DNA of 64,000 nt from Roseospira marina (GCF_014197855.1 NZ_JACIGJ010000001.1:124001-188000), one strand, 5' to 3'; positions 18,128 to 29,553 are shown, counted from the first letter of the stretch. The notes: generated from the sequence alone by a model not told the origin. Program-made: numbers and translations.

Positions 18128-19309
18128 TCAGGGCTTGGCGGCGGTCATGAGGTCCATGAACCGTGCAAACAGATACTGACTGTCTTGCGGACCGGGCGAT
18201 GCCTCCGGGTGGTACTGAACGGAAAACACGGGCTTACCCTCAACCGCCAGGCCTTCCACGGTGCCGTCGAACAGCGACGTGTGTGTTTCCACCACGCCCG
18301 ACGGCAAAGAGGTCCGGTCCACACCGAAGCCGTGGTTCTGGCTGGTGATCTCCACCTTGCCCGTGGTGTGATCCTTCACCGGATGGTTGGCGCCGCGATG
18401 GCCGGTGTCCATCTTATAGGTGGAAGCACCCAGCGCGAGGGCCAGGATCTGGTGGCCGAGGCAGATGCCGAAGACCGGTTTGCCGCTCTCGACCAGCTTG
18501 CGGACCACCGGTACGGCGTAGGTGCCGGTGGCGGCGGGGTCACCCGGCCCGTTGGACAGGAACACCCCGTCCGGCTCGTGGGCCATGATCGACTCGAAGT
18601 CGGTCGAGGCGGGGACGATGGTCACCCGGCAGCCATGCGACGCCAGCGAGCGCAGGATGTTGCGCTTGGCGCCGTAGTCGATCGCGACGACATGGAAGCG
18701 CGGATCGGCCTGCACGCCGTAGCCCGTCGCCAGGGACCAGCGCGTCTGGTCCCAGGTGTAGGTTTGGCCGCAGGTGACCTCCTTGGCGAGGTCCTGGCCC
18801 TCCAGGCTGGGCCAGCCGGCGGCCTTGGCGCGCAGCGCGGCCAGATCGAACAGGCCATCCGGCCGGTGGGCCAGCACGCCGTTCGGCGCGCCGACCTCGC
18901 GGATGCGCCGGGTCAGGCGCCGGGTGTCGAGCCCGGCGAGGCCGACGAGCCCGTGGGAGGCGAGCCAGTCGCTGAAGTGGCGCGTGGCCCGCCAGTTCGA
19001 CGGCTCGGTGATTTCGGCTCGCAGAATGCAGCCGCGCGCGGCCGGCGTCAGGGACTCGATATCCTCGTCGTTGGTGCCTACATTTCCGATGTGCGGAAAC
19101 GTAAACGTAATGATCTGGCCAGCGTAGGAGGGATCGGTCATCACCTCCTGGTAGCCGGTCATGGCGGTGTTGAACACCACTTCGCCCCCGGCTTCGGCGA
19201 CGGCGCCGAGGCCGTGTCCCCACAGCACCGATCCATCGGAAAGCACCAGGGCGGCGGTGGCACCGGCGGGGCCCTGCACGGGGCCGTCGTCTTGCGCGGA
19301 AAAGGTCAT
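18128..19309 (-). CDS. carA: Carbamoyl-phosphate synthase small subunit
   Basis: 393 residues. The N-terminal CarA domain (LSDGSVLWGHGLGAVAEAGGE, VVFNTAMTGYQEVMTDPSYAGQ) is followed by a class I glutamine amidotransferase domain. The catalytic cysteine is in FGICLGHQILALALG, and the His/Glu pair in QYHPEASPGPQD. It releases ammonia from glutamine for the large subunit in arginine and pyrimidine synthesis. carB is not adjacent or elsewhere in this window. A credible promoter lies at 19348-19376. Confidence 0.97.
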   Translation of the reverse strand: MTFSAQDDGPVQGPAGATAALVLSDGSVLWGHGLGAVAEAGGEVVFNTAMTGYQEVMTDPSYAGQIITFTFPHIGNVGTNDEDIESLTPAARGCILRAEITEPSNWRATRHFSDWLASHGLVGLAGLDTRRLTRRIREVGAPNGVLAHRPDGLFDLAALRAKAAGWPSLEGQDLAKEVTCGQTYTWDQTRWSLATGYGVQADPRFHVVAIDYGAKRNILRSLASHGCRVTIVPASTDFESIMAHEPDGVFLSNGPGDPAATGTYAVPVVRKLVESGKPVFGICLGHQILALALGASTYKMDTGHRGANHPVKDHTTGKVEITSQNHGFGVDRTSLPSGVVETHTSLFDGTVEGLAVEGKPVFSVQYHPEASPGPQDSQYLFARFMDLMTAAKP

Positions 19310-19347
19310 GGAAGGGGCGGGTCCGGCTGGAGAAAACAGGCGCGGCT

Positions 19348-19376
19348 ACTTAGGGCGTTCGGTGCCGCCAAGTCAA
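19348..19376 (-). promoter_or_regulatory. Candidate carA promoter
   Basis: On the minus strand, TTGACT (19376-19371), a 17-bp spacer and CTAAGT (19353-19348). The -10 box is 38 bp from the carA start codon. Hexamers and spacing fit a sigma-70 promoter. Confidence 0.5.
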
Positions 19377-19441
19377 CCGGCGCACCCTCGGGATTGCACG
19401 GGACCACAGGGCAGCGCATGGCTCCTCCGCTCGCGTAGGAT

Positions 19442-19470
19442 TTGACAGGGCGGATGATCGCGATTAGCTC
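19442..19470 (+). promoter_or_regulatory. Candidate promoter for yqeY-dnaG-rpoD
   Basis: A perfect TTGACA at 19442-19447 has a weak -10 (TTAGCT or TAGCTC) 16-17 bp downstream. It sits about 70 bp upstream of yqeY in the divergent carA/yqeY region. Confidence 0.4.
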
Positions 19471-19541
19471 CCTCTCCCATCCGGACATGCCCCGGGGGGG
19501 ACGGCACACACTCACCACTCGTGTCGAGAGGACACAGACGC

Positions 19542-19991
19542 ATGCTGCGCGATCGTTTGAACGAAAACCTCAAGGTCGCGATCCGAAACAAGGACCAACG
19601 GTCCGTCTGCACCATCCGGCTGATTCTGGCCGCTCTGAAGGACCGCGACATTTGTGCGCGCGGGCGGGGCGAGGAGGTCAACGAGACGGACATCCTCAAT
19701 ATGCTCCAGAGCATGATCAAACAGCGCCTGGACAGCATCGCGCTGTACGAACAGGGCTGTCGCATGGATCTGGCGGAGCAGGAGCAGGAAGAGGTCGAGA
19801 TCATCAAATCCTTCCTGCCGCATCAGATGGATCGTGGCGAGATCGAGTCGGCGGTCGATTCGGTCATTGGCGAGATCAAGGCGGCCGGCCTGAAGGACAT
19901 GGGCCGCGTCATGGCGGCCCTGCGCGCGCGGTACGCCGGGCAGATGGACTTCGGCCGCGCCAGCCAGATGGCGAAAGCCCGTCTGGCGTAA
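19542..19991 (+). CDS. yqeY: GatB/YqeY domain protein
   Basis: 149-residue all-helical YqeY protein. The N-terminal half contains DRLNENLKVAIRNKDQRSVCTIRLILAALKD, and the C-terminal half the GatB-tail-like KAAGLKDMGRVMAALRARYAGQMDFGRAS. The fold resembles the tRNA-binding tail of amidotransferase subunit GatB; its own role is not established. The ATG at 19542 has GAGAGGAC upstream. It is the first gene of a likely operon with dnaG and rpoD, an order common in alphaproteobacteria. Confidence 0.93.
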   Translation: MLRDRLNENLKVAIRNKDQRSVCTIRLILAALKDRDICARGRGEEVNETDILNMLQSMIKQRLDSIALYEQGCRMDLAEQEQEEVEIIKSFLPHQMDRGEIESAVDSVIGEIKAAGLKDMGRVMAALRARYAGQMDFGRASQMAKARLA

Positions 19992-20051
19992 TGCGCGGGC
20001 TCCGGCCCCGCCTCAACGGCATTCGCGAGTGAAGGGGCGGGGAGTCCGGCC

Positions 20052-21896
20052 ATGGCTCTGCCCAACCGATTTCTGGAAGAACTGAAAAGTCGGGTCAGTC
20101 TGGCTACGGTCATCGGCCGGCGTGTGCGGTTGATTCGGAATGGCCGCAATCTGAAGGCCTGTTGCCCGTTCCATAACGAGAAGACGGCAAGCTTCTATAT
20201 CTACGACGACCACTACCATTGTTTCGGATGTGGGGCGCACGGCGATGCCATTTCCTTTGAGATGGCGGCGGGCGGCCTGTCGTTCATGGAGGCGATCGAG
20301 GCCCTGGCCGCCGAGGCCGGGCTGGAGGTGCCGCAACCCGATCCGCGCGAGCGTGAACGGGAGGCGCGGGCGCACAGCCTTGAAGAGGTCATGGAGGCGG
20401 CCTGTGCCTTCTTCCAGCAGCGTTTGCGTCTGCCGGAGGGCCGGGACGGACTGGCGTACCTGGAAAGCCAGCGCGGGTTGAGCGAGGCGACCATCGCTCA
20501 TTTCCGCCTCGGGTATGCCCCGCCCGGCGGGGCCCTGCGCGCCCACCTGCGGCGCGAGGGCCTGGATGACACGACGCTGGCGGAAGCGGGGCTGATCGGC
20601 CGGCCGGAGGACACCTCCCGGGCGCCCTATGACATGTTCCGGGATCGGGTGATCTTCCCGATTCGGGACCGCAAGGGCCGCGTGGTCTCGTTCGGCGGGC
20701 GCGTGCTGGGTGACGGCAAGCCGAAATACCTCAATGGCCCTGAGTCGCCGCTGTTCAGCAAAAGCCGGTTGCTCTACGGCCTGTTTGAGGCGCGCGATGC
20801 CATCCGGGAGACCGGGGAGGCCATCGTCGCCGAAGGCTATATGGACGTCATCGCCCTGGCGGCGGCGGGGTTCGCTCAGACGGTGGCGCCGTTGGGCACA
20901 GCGTTGACCGAGTCGCAGATCGAGCTGTTGTGGTCGCTGGCGCCCGAACCGGTGCTCTGTTTCGATGGGGACGAAGCCGGCCAAAGGGCCGCGCACCGCG
21001 CCCTGGATCGCGCGCTGCCCCTGCTGACGCCGGGCCGGAGCCTTCGTTTCGCGCTGTTGCCGCCGGGGCAGGATCCGGACGATCTGCTGCGCGGCCGGGG
21101 GCCGGGGGCCATGCGGGCGGCGCTGGACGCGGCGCTGCCGATGGCCGAACTGTGCTGGCGAGTTTTGCGGGCCCGGAACCGCGTGGATACGCCGGAGCGC
21201 CGCGCCGCGCTGGAGCGCGACATTGAGCGCACGGTCGAGGGGATCGCCGACCGTTCGGTGGCGCAGCAGTACCGGGCCGCCTTGCGGGACCGGTTCTGGA
21301 CCGAGGTCCGCGGCGCGCGGGGTGGCGGGCGGAGCGGGTCGGGGGGCCGTCGTCCGGGCGGAAAGGACCGCGCGACGGTCGCGGTGCCGTTTGCGGCCGT
21401 GCCGACGGGGGCGTTGCCGGCGCGACGCCTTCAGGAAGGGCTCATGCTCGCCGTGCTTCTGAATCACCCGGAGTTGTTTGATCAGGTGGCGGAGCGCATG
21501 GGGATGCTCGCATTCAGCGATCCTGGGCTCTCTAATTTGCGCGCGGACCTGCTTGTGGCCTGTGATGCGCGACTCCAGGGTGGAGAGCCGCTTGACAGGG
21601 ATGACATCCTAGACCATCTCAGGAACGCCGGTCATGGGGCCATGCTGGATCACGTGTTAGGACCATCGGTGAGTCTGCACGCGGCCTTTGCCCGGCCATC
21701 GGCGACGCCCGAATCCGCCCTGCGGGGATGGGAGGATGCCGTGGCGCAACACTGTCGGACGGCGATTCTGGATGACTGCCGCGCCGCCGAGGAACACTTG
21801 GCCCTCGAAATGACGGAGGAAGCGTTGGACCGACTGAAGGCGTTGCAGGCGGTCAGAAGTCGCATCTTCGATCTGCCCGAGGGGGATGGCATTTGA
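20052..21896 (+). CDS. dnaG: DNA primase DnaG
   Basis: 614 residues. The N-terminal CHC2 zinc finger uses C38, H41, C57 and C60 (CPFHNEKTASFYI and HCFGCGAHGD). The catalytic core follows, with the Toprim domain at IVAEGYMDVIALA and the metal-binding CFDGDEAGQRAA. The C-terminal helicase-binding domain is after a Gly/Arg-rich linker (about residues 415-440). It makes RNA primers for replication. GGAGTCCGGCC precedes the ATG. Length is normal for the family. Confidence 0.97.
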   Translation: MALPNRFLEELKSRVSLATVIGRRVRLIRNGRNLKACCPFHNEKTASFYIYDDHYHCFGCGAHGDAISFEMAAGGLSFMEAIEALAAEAGLEVPQPDPREREREARAHSLEEVMEAACAFFQQRLRLPEGRDGLAYLESQRGLSEATIAHFRLGYAPPGGALRAHLRREGLDDTTLAEAGLIGRPEDTSRAPYDMFRDRVIFPIRDRKGRVVSFGGRVLGDGKPKYLNGPESPLFSKSRLLYGLFEARDAIRETGEAIVAEGYMDVIALAAAGFAQTVAPLGTALTESQIELLWSLAPEPVLCFDGDEAGQRAAHRALDRALPLLTPGRSLRFALLPPGQDPDDLLRGRGPGAMRAALDAALPMAELCWRVLRARNRVDTPERRAALERDIERTVEGIADRSVAQQYRAALRDRFWTEVRGARGGGRSGSGGRRPGGKDRATVAVPFAAVPTGALPARRLQEGLMLAVLLNHPELFDQVAERMGMLAFSDPGLSNLRADLLVACDARLQGGEPLDRDDILDHLRNAGHGAMLDHVLGPSVSLHAAFARPSATPESALRGWEDAVAQHCRTAILDDCRAAEEHLALEMTEEALDRLKALQAVRSRIFDLPEGDGI

Positions 21897-22141
21897 CACC
21901 GGAATAGTGGGGGTGTCCGGGACCGGGGGTGAAGGCCCGCCGGCTCGGAGGGGCTTTTCTGTTCCGGAATGAGCGGACGGACAACGTGGGTGGCGCGCGC
22001 CGGGCGGGGTGTGGCGCCGGGGTTCAGCGACTGACCGGTAGGTGATGGTCCCGGCGCCCTTCTGGGCTTGCCCAGGGGGGATGGGACCGACGGACGCGAA
22101 GCGTCTCGGGCGGACGGTACGAAAAGCGGAGCGGAGTGCGA

Positions 22142-24193
<2,052 letters not shown>

Positions 24194-24201
24194 TACGGAT
24201 C

Positions 24202-24236
24202 GGCCATGAATCGGACGCGACCGATTCATGGCCTTT
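24202..24236 (+). terminator. Terminator of the dnaG-rpoD operon
   Basis: A perfect 13-bp stem (ggccatgaatcgg / ccgattcatggcc) with loop acgcga lies 8 bp past the rpoD stop and is followed by ttt. Strong hairpin, short T-run. Confidence 0.7.
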
Positions 24237-24277
24237 GCTGCGTCGCGGCGCCGCTATGACGCCGCACTGAACGCTGA

Positions 24278-24314
24278 AAACGCCGTGCGTGACCCTGTGT
24301 CATGCGCGGCGTTT
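24278..24314 (-). terminator. Terminator of the TM1410-like gene
   Basis: A 16-bp stem (aaacgccgtgcgtgac with gtcatgcgcggcgttt, two G-U wobbles, 5-base loop). On the minus strand it is followed by TTTTC, as expected for termination of the gene ending at 24373. The rpoD hairpin lies just beyond, on the opposite strand. Confidence 0.65.
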
Positions 24315-24372
24315 CCATGTCGGGGGTGGGGCTCCGGATGAGTCATGCCGGTGCTCTCTCCAAAGTCCCCGC

Positions 24373-25650
24373 TCACTGCTCCAGCGGCATGATCGCTTCC
24401 CAGCGGTGCAGGGAGTCCAGACCCTCGAACACGATGCCATCGTAGCCCAGGTCCATCACGGCCACGAAGAAGGTGCTGAGCAGTGCCTTCCACGCCGGGT
24501 CCCAGAACGCCGTGAACTGGGCGCCGGGCCGGCCGCGCGCGGTCGCCTGTAGCCAGCGGGGCTCGCCCGGAGACCAGCCCGGGGACCAGTAGTAGGCCGT
24601 CTCGTGGGCCATGCCGACGTCGAACGTCGCCAGGACCATGCGGCGCGCGCCGAGCTTTTTGTAGCGCAGCGCGGCGACATCCTCGCGGCCCAGGGCGACG
24701 CTGCCCAGCGCGAACGGGTTCAGGATCAGCAGATCGTGGTTGGTGTCGCGCAGGGCCCCGATCAGGCGGCTGGACTCCCCATAGCCGCGCGCGTCGTTCA
24801 GCACCAGCACCGAGCGGGCCTGATGGGGATCGGTGATGTTCTCGGCGTTCTCGCCATAGGGATGCCCCTCCGGCACCGTGTCCAGGCGGCCGTTGGGGTC
24901 GGTGTCGGCGTGGATCATCACGCCGGCCTCCGCCGCACGCCGCCGCGCCTCCGCCACCACCTCGAGGTCGGCGCAATGGTCGATGGAGATCAGCACGAGA
25001 TTGAGGGAGCCCAGACGCGCGAGGTCTTCGTCGGACACGGGCGGTTCGCCGCAGAACTGGCCGTCCATCACGATGCCGTCGACGGCGCCCAGAAAGCCGG
25101 CGGCCGGCTCGCCGACGCCGGCGGCGGGGCTGTCCGGATCGGTCACGCCGGCACCGGCCGCCGCTGCCTTCGCGGCCTCCAGCACAGCCTCCCGGTGGGC
25201 GCGGAAGGCCAACGGGGTGCCGTTGCGGGCCAGGACGGCGAACCCGGGATCGCGCGAGCGTGCGTAGCGCGACAGCTCCTGGACGACCCGGCGCAGTTCC
25301 TCACGCACGTTGGGCATCAGGGTCGGCGGCACGGCCAGCAGCGGCTCGCCCGGATCTTCGGCCGCCCGGCGGGCGGCCTCCCGCGCCTCGCGTTCCTGGC
25401 GATAGCGGTCCATGAGGCCGCCGCGACGGTCGCTGTCGTCCACCAGCCCCTGGGCGTCCATGCCCTCCTGCTCCGGCGCAAGACCGAGATCGCGGAGTTG
25501 GTCCATCAGGCGCTCGGTTCCGGGTGATTGCGCCTCCTGCGCATGCGCCGGGGTCGGTGGGGCCGCCGCCAGTCCGGTGGCGATGGCGAGCCCAAGGGCG
25601 CCCATGCGCGTGGCCGCGGTTCGTGTCATCCGTTTGCGCGGTACCGTCAT
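24373..25650 (-). CDS. Secreted TM1410/GH114-like TIM-barrel protein
   Basis: 425 residues. A signal peptide ([22 protein letters not shown], in part) precedes a charged coiled linker rich in Arg/Glu (about 60-90) and a TIM-barrel domain related to TM1410 and endo-alpha-1,4-polygalactosaminidase (GH114). Barrel-strand features include [59 protein letters not shown] and [17 protein letters not shown]. Members were once mislabelled as cysteinyl-tRNA synthetase related. The ATG at 25650 overlaps the stop of the upstream oxidoreductase gene (ATGA). Substrate unknown. Confidence 0.75.
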   Translation of the reverse strand: MTVPRKRMTRTAATRMGALGLAIATGLAAAPPTPAHAQEAQSPGTERLMDQLRDLGLAPEQEGMDAQGLVDDSDRRGGLMDRYRQEREAREAARRAAEDPGEPLLAVPPTLMPNVREELRRVVQELSRYARSRDPGFAVLARNGTPLAFRAHREAVLEAAKAAAAGAGVTDPDSPAAGVGEPAAGFLGAVDGIVMDGQFCGEPPVSDEDLARLGSLNLVLISIDHCADLEVVAEARRRAAEAGVMIHADTDPNGRLDTVPEGHPYGENAENITDPHQARSVLVLNDARGYGESSRLIGALRDTNHDLLILNPFALGSVALGREDVAALRYKKLGARRMVLATFDVGMAHETAYYWSPGWSPGEPRWLQATARGRPGAQFTAFWDPAWKALLSTFFVAVMDLGYDGIVFEGLDSLHRWEAIMPLEQ

Positions 25651-26756
25651 GCGGCCCACTCCCCCACCATGTCAGCGATCGCCAGGCAACTCGTCAGGCC
25701 CGGACTTTCGATACCATACAACGCGCTGTACCCGGGTACACCGGTCTCCCGAGGTGATTGGATCAGAAAGTCCCGCGCGGCCTCCCCCGGAGCCTGAATC
25801 TTGGGCCGGACGCCGGCATACGATGGATGCAGGGCATTGTCCGGAAGCCCCGGCCAATAGCGGCGGATGCTGTCGGCGAAAACCGTCGCCCGGTCCGCGT
25901 CCACCGTGTAGTCGATTCCGTCGGTCCAGGTGACGTCCGGCCCGAACCGTCCCTGGCCGCCCAGGTCGATGGTGTAGTGGATGCCCAGCCCGGCCTGTCC
26001 CGGCACCGGGTAGACGAGGCGGCGGAACGGCGCGCGGCCCGTTAGCGCGAAATAGCAGCCCTTCGCGTAGTACTGCGGCGGGATGGGGTCGACCGGCACA
26101 CCGGCCAGGGCGCGGCTCACCGTCGGCGCGCCGTGCCCGGCGCAATTGATGACGCCATCCGCCCGCAGCCGCATGGGCTCTGCGCCCCCGACCGCTAGTT
26201 CAAGACCGTCGTCCGTGACGCGGCCCCCGAGCACCGGCGCCTTGACGGCCAGCATGGCGCCGTGAGCCTCCGCGTCGCCCAGCAGCGACAGCATGAGGCC
26301 GTGACTGTCCACGATGCCGGTGGTGGGGGAGTGCAGGGCGGCCACGCAGTCCAGCCCGTCCGGCTCCAGCGCCATCGCCTCCGCAGCGCTCAACAGCGGC
26401 AGGTCCACGCCGGCCTCGGCGGCCCGGGCCTGCACCGCCCGCAGGCCGTCGATCTCCGCCGCACCGCCGGCCGACGTGGCGACGATCAGCTTTTCGCAGC
26501 GGGCGTGCGGGATGCCCCGCTCCGCGAGGTAGGCGTAAAGCTGCCCCTTGCCCCGCACGCACAGCCGGGCCTTCAGGCTGTTCCGGGGGTAATACAGGCC
26601 GGCATGGATGACCTCGCTGTTGCGCGCGCTGGTCTCGGTGCCAAAGGCCTCCGCAGCCTCCAGGATGACGACCTCGCGCCCCGCAAGGGCCAGCGCCCGG
26701 GCTACGGCGAGCCCGACCACGCCGGCCCCGATCACAATCCGCTCCACACGCTCCAC
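25647..26756 (-). CDS. FAD-dependent oxidoreductase, L-2-hydroxyglutarate oxidase-like
   Basis: 369-residue DAO-family flavoprotein. The FAD dinucleotide fold is at the N terminus ([30 protein letters not shown]). [17 protein letters not shown] is the hallmark of the LhgO/L2HGDH group. It probably oxidises L-2-hydroxyglutarate or a similar hydroxy acid. A GTG at 26756 has GGAGGAT ten bases upstream and is preferred; ATG at 26795 would add 13 residues. It is translationally coupled to the secreted TM1410-like gene, with no obvious metabolic reason. Confidence 0.85.
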   Translation of the reverse strand: MERVERIVIGAGVVGLAVARALALAGREVVILEAAEAFGTETSARNSEVIHAGLYYPRNSLKARLCVRGKGQLYAYLAERGIPHARCEKLIVATSAGGAAEIDGLRAVQARAAEAGVDLPLLSAAEAMALEPDGLDCVAALHSPTTGIVDSHGLMLSLLGDAEAHGAMLAVKAPVLGGRVTDDGLELAVGGAEPMRLRADGVINCAGHGAPTVSRALAGVPVDPIPPQYYAKGCYFALTGRAPFRRLVYPVPGQAGLGIHYTIDLGGQGRFGPDVTWTDGIDYTVDADRATVFADSIRRYWPGLPDNALHPSYAGVRPKIQAPGEAARDFLIQSPRETGVPGYSALYGIESPGLTSCLAIADMVGEWAA

Positions 26757-26939
26757 GGGCTCTTTGATCCTCCGTCTGACCGGCCACGGTGCCATTCTGG
26801 CGGGCGAGTCCGGTTGTCGGGGCGCCCTGGGCCGGGCAGAGTGTGCGGACCGGCCCCGCACCGGTCAAGGCCGACCGCCCGGTGGGTTCGGTAGGATCGA
26901 AGAGTTCGCGGGCGTTCCAGCATCAGGGAAGGGCTTGCC

Positions 26940-27605
26940 ATGGCGCACCGCGCCGAAGCCGCGCCGTCTGTACCATCGTCTCGTGAGGCGCGCCGGGCCA
27001 AACGGCGGCTCGGCGCCGATCCGGAGGCCTGGGACGAGGCCTACCGCGCCGATGAGTTCGCCCGCCTCCACACGCTCAAGGAAGCGCCGCGCTACGGTAT
27101 CATCGGGGCGTGGTTGCGCCATCTGGTGCCGGACGACGGGCATGTTCTGGACGGCGGCTGCGGCGAGGGCGCGCTGGTCCGCCATGTCCTTCGGGACCGG
27201 TCCGGGGTTCACTACACCGGCTTTGATGTGTCGGCGGTGGCTCTGGAGACGGCCCGTCGCGTGATCGGGCCGGATGATGCGCATCGGGCGCGTCTGATCC
27301 GGGCGGGGTTGGCCGATTTCGAGCCGCCGGATCCGGCGGAGCGGTACGACGCCATCGTCCTGACCGAGGTGCTCAGCTATAGCGGGGAGTCGGTATCCTG
27401 GCTGCCGCGCTTCCGGCGTTGGCTGGCGGCCGACGGGGTGATGGTGGTGACCCTTCAGCATCCGCGCCGGCCCGACAGTGGTGCCAACGGGCCGTTTCGC
27501 GCCATGCACGCGACCATGGACGGGGACATGTGGACGGTGCTGGACCGGGCCACGCTGACCAACCCCCGCTCGGGCAACGCCTGGGACCTCTGGGTGTTTC
27601 GCTGA
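26940..27605 (+). CDS. SAM-dependent class I methyltransferase
   Basis: 221 residues. The Rossmann motif I is VLDGGCGEGALVRHVL (about residues 64-79), motif II at YTGFDVSAVALETAR, and motif IV region YDAIVLTEVLSYSGES. The N-terminal segment DPEAWDEAYRADEF resembles the substrate-binding lid of small-molecule methyltransferases. The substrate is unknown. GGGAAGGGCTT precedes the ATG. It is divergent from the oxidoreductase gene. Confidence 0.87.
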   Translation: MAHRAEAAPSVPSSREARRAKRRLGADPEAWDEAYRADEFARLHTLKEAPRYGIIGAWLRHLVPDDGHVLDGGCGEGALVRHVLRDRSGVHYTGFDVSAVALETARRVIGPDDAHRARLIRAGLADFEPPDPAERYDAIVLTEVLSYSGESVSWLPRFRRWLAADGVMVVTLQHPRRPDSGANGPFRAMHATMDGDMWTVLDRATLTNPRSGNAWDLWVFR

Positions 27606-27682
27606 CCGCGGCGGTCGTATGTAAAACCGGTCGATGAGCGGACGAGTCCGTTCAGGGGCCGACGGTGCAAGGAGGCGGTTGC

Positions 27683-28129
27683 ATGCTGGACCCCCGTGTC
27701 GCCCTGGCCGTGTTCTGCGAGGACATCCGGCCGGAACTCGGCGACAAGCATTCGTTCATGGGCGTGTTGACCGGGCCTTTGGTGATGCGGGGCACGCCGC
27801 CGGCTCTGATGACGCGGCTGGCCGTGGCGGTGTGGTTGATCTGCGACCTCGGGGATCTGCCCACGCGGTGCGCCGTGTCGGTGCATCTGGCGGGGACCGG
27901 GGCGGAGCTGACCCGTTACGACGTCAAGGGCGCCGCGTCGGCCGCGATGCCGGATGACGCGACCCGCAAGCAGATCCTGTTTTCGGCGTGCCAGGTGCCT
28001 CCGTTCGATCTGAAAGGGCCCGACACCGTGGAGGTCTGGACGCATCCGGACGATGGAGAGGCCGTGCGTGCCGGTCGGCTTTCCATCCGATTCGAATCCG
28101 GAATGGATGGAGTCGGGGCGGGACTTTGA
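27683..28129 (+). CDS. Conserved protein resembling DUF6941
   Basis: 148 residues. The start MLDPRVALAVFCEDIRPELG and the following SFMGVLTGPLVM resemble small proteins opening with 'cDdvR-E-gnK-slIGvy', which I associate with DUF6941. A mostly beta fold is likely (alternating hydrophobics through LAVAVWLICDLGD and DTVEVWTHPD). No catalytic motif, signal peptide or membrane segment was found. AAGGAGG with 7-base spacing fixes the start at 27683 over a GTG at 27665. Function unknown. Confidence 0.75.
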   Translation: MLDPRVALAVFCEDIRPELGDKHSFMGVLTGPLVMRGTPPALMTRLAVAVWLICDLGDLPTRCAVSVHLAGTGAELTRYDVKGAASAAMPDDATRKQILFSACQVPPFDLKGPDTVEVWTHPDDGEAVRAGRLSIRFESGMDGVGAGL

Positions 28130-28171
28130 CCTCTTTTCGATCCCACGCCCAAAAGGCGCACACGAAAAGAG

Positions 28172-28205
28172 AAGGCGATCCGCCCATGGATCCGCCTTGG
28201 TTTTG
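28172..28205 (+). terminator. Terminator after the DUF6941-like gene
   Basis: Stem aaggcgatcc pairs with ggatccgcctt (one bulged C) around loop gcccat, followed by ggtttt. It begins 42 bp after the stop codon. Confidence 0.6.
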
Positions 28206-28696
28206 GAACGTCCCAATGCCCGAGGGTCCGCTTTTCGCGCGGCATTCCCTGCGTTTGGACCGAAAGAAGGGCGAGAAAAATCGTTCGATCCGTATAAACA
28301 TAGTTCTAACGATACGTGCCCGCGTGCGGGCTTTATAGAGCGAAGGCTGATTGCTCTCAGGACTCTCATACGAAAGAATCAGTGTTCTGGGTGTCTTGCC
28401 TCAAATACGATGGATGTCAGGTTTTGTGACGCAGCGTTGAACGCCTTGACGTTTTTTAGGCGGTTTTGCGTTTCTGCAACAGGAATGTTATGGTTTTGCA
28501 TGAATTGGGCGCCCTGCTCCCGCAACCAACTGGCGTTTCATCGGTGGTGGTGCGGCGGGGCCGGATGGCAGAACGGCCGGTGTGACAAAGGCCGAAGCCC
28601 AACGGCAAGCCCAGGGGTGAGACGTTCTGGAGGTGAGACATAGGAATGCCGTGGCGGGACGACCCGGCGTCTCAAGGACAACGGAGAGTACGCGCC
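28206..28696 (+). other. AT-richer 490-bp intergenic region
   Basis: No credible gene: the frames crossing it lack start signals and biased codon use. It is visibly lower in GC than the genes around it. A second hairpin (gcccgc-gt-gcgggc, 28318-28331, followed by tttat) and a candidate promoter at 28466-28494 are present. A long leader or small RNA ahead of the 28697 gene is possible but not shown. Confidence 0.5.
28466..28494 (+). promoter_or_regulatory. Candidate promoter for the small gene at 28697
   Basis: TTGCGT, a 17-bp spacer and TATGGT, inside the AT-richer region. If used, the leader would be about 200 nt. Confidence 0.3.
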
Positions 28697-28957
28697 ATGC
28701 TGACTATTGAAGATTGCATCGCCTTTTGCGGTATGGAGGCCGACGAGGTTGAGGCGATGGCTGCCTTCGAACGGTTGCCGACCGTTGTTGCCGCCGAATG
28801 GGTGGCGCGGGAAGTCGATTCGACCACGGGCCGGGTTCGCGTCGTGGCGATCCTTGAAGAGCGCGCGGGCGAGGCCCGGCTCCGAGGTGACTTTGAAGCG
28901 GCGGATGATTTGGACCGAATCCTGGCGCGCGAGCGCGCCAGGCTCGGTTCAGAATAG
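28697..28957 (+). CDS. Small helical protein of unknown function
   Basis: 86 residues beginning MLTIEDCIAFCGMEADEVEA. It appears all-helical: a short N-terminal hairpin-like pair (IEDCIAFCGM, EVEAMAAFERLPTVVAAEWVA) and a long charged C-terminal helix (AGEARLRGDFEAADDLDRILARERARL). Two cysteines sit in IEDCIAFCG. GGAGA lies upstream of the ATG at 28697; the 5' extension to 28646 is rejected. I recall similar small proteins in other alphaproteobacteria, but no function. Confidence 0.65.
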   Translation: MLTIEDCIAFCGMEADEVEAMAAFERLPTVVAAEWVAREVDSTTGRVRVVAILEERAGEARLRGDFEAADDLDRILARERARLGSE

Positions 28958-29156
28958 ATAAACGCAACAGGACGCGGAACGGGCGTCCGTTGCGCGAAGA
29001 AACCGGGGGCCGCGGTTTCGGCCCACGCACTCTTCGGGATGGTCGGGTTCGCGGTAACCGGCCTTGGGGTGGCCGGGCGCAGCGGTGCCGATATGGGGTG
29101 CCGACGGAGAAGGCCGAGGTGGGCGGCTTCGGCAGGGTTTGTTCCGATCGCGACGG

Positions 29157-29184
29157 CCCGAATGCGACTGCCCGAATGCGACTG
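29157..29184. repeat. 14-bp perfect tandem duplication
   Basis: cccgaatgcgactg occurs twice back to back, ending at the ribosome binding site (ggagg) of the gene at 29196. Likely a recent slippage event that changed leader length. Confidence 0.85.
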
Positions 29185-29195
29185 GAGGCACGATC

Positions 29196-29483
29196 ATGAG
29201 ACTGGATCCCGAACGCATCAAGGCGCTCACGGCGTCAACGTCCTCGTACGTGGCCGCCATCGCGGAAAGCGAGGAATTGCTGCCGATGCTGGCGGCGGCC
29301 TGGACGGAGATGACGCTCCGCCAGCCGAAGGGACACTATACCATCCGCGAGGTTCTGGATCGGGCCGCCGAAAAGGCGGAACGCCAGGGCGACGCGGTTA
29401 CGGGAGCGCGGTATCGTCGGGCGCTCCGTGACTTTGAGGATCAGTTCGCTCAGTCGCTTCCGGAAACGGCCGCTGCGGAATAG
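29196..29483 (+). CDS. Small helical protein of unknown function
   Basis: 95 residues, predicted helical and acidic-basic mixed, with no signal peptide. It opens MRLDPERIKALTASTSSYVA and contains YTIREVLDRAAEKAERQGD. CTGGAGGCA precedes the ATG at 29196. Codon use matches the neighbourhood, so it looks like a real gene. It follows another small helical protein after 238 bp and is closed by a strong hairpin. Function unknown. Confidence 0.6.
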   Translation: MRLDPERIKALTASTSSYVAAIAESEELLPMLAAAWTEMTLRQPKGHYTIREVLDRAAEKAERQGDAVTGARYRRALRDFEDQFAQSLPETAAAE

Positions 29484-29553
29484 TGAGGCGCCGGCTTGCG
29501 TCGCCCGTTCCCCTCAGGCGCGCACGGAAGGTGTGACACGTGCCACACGTGAC

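Noticed and set aside
27988-28643. Open frames across the AT-richer spacer
   Set aside because: They extend out of the DUF6941-like gene in other frames, with no ribosome site or coherent hydrophobic pattern.
29089-29431. Alternative frames over the 29196 gene
   Set aside because: Arg/Gly-rich shadows; the frame from 29196 has the only good ribosome site and balanced composition.
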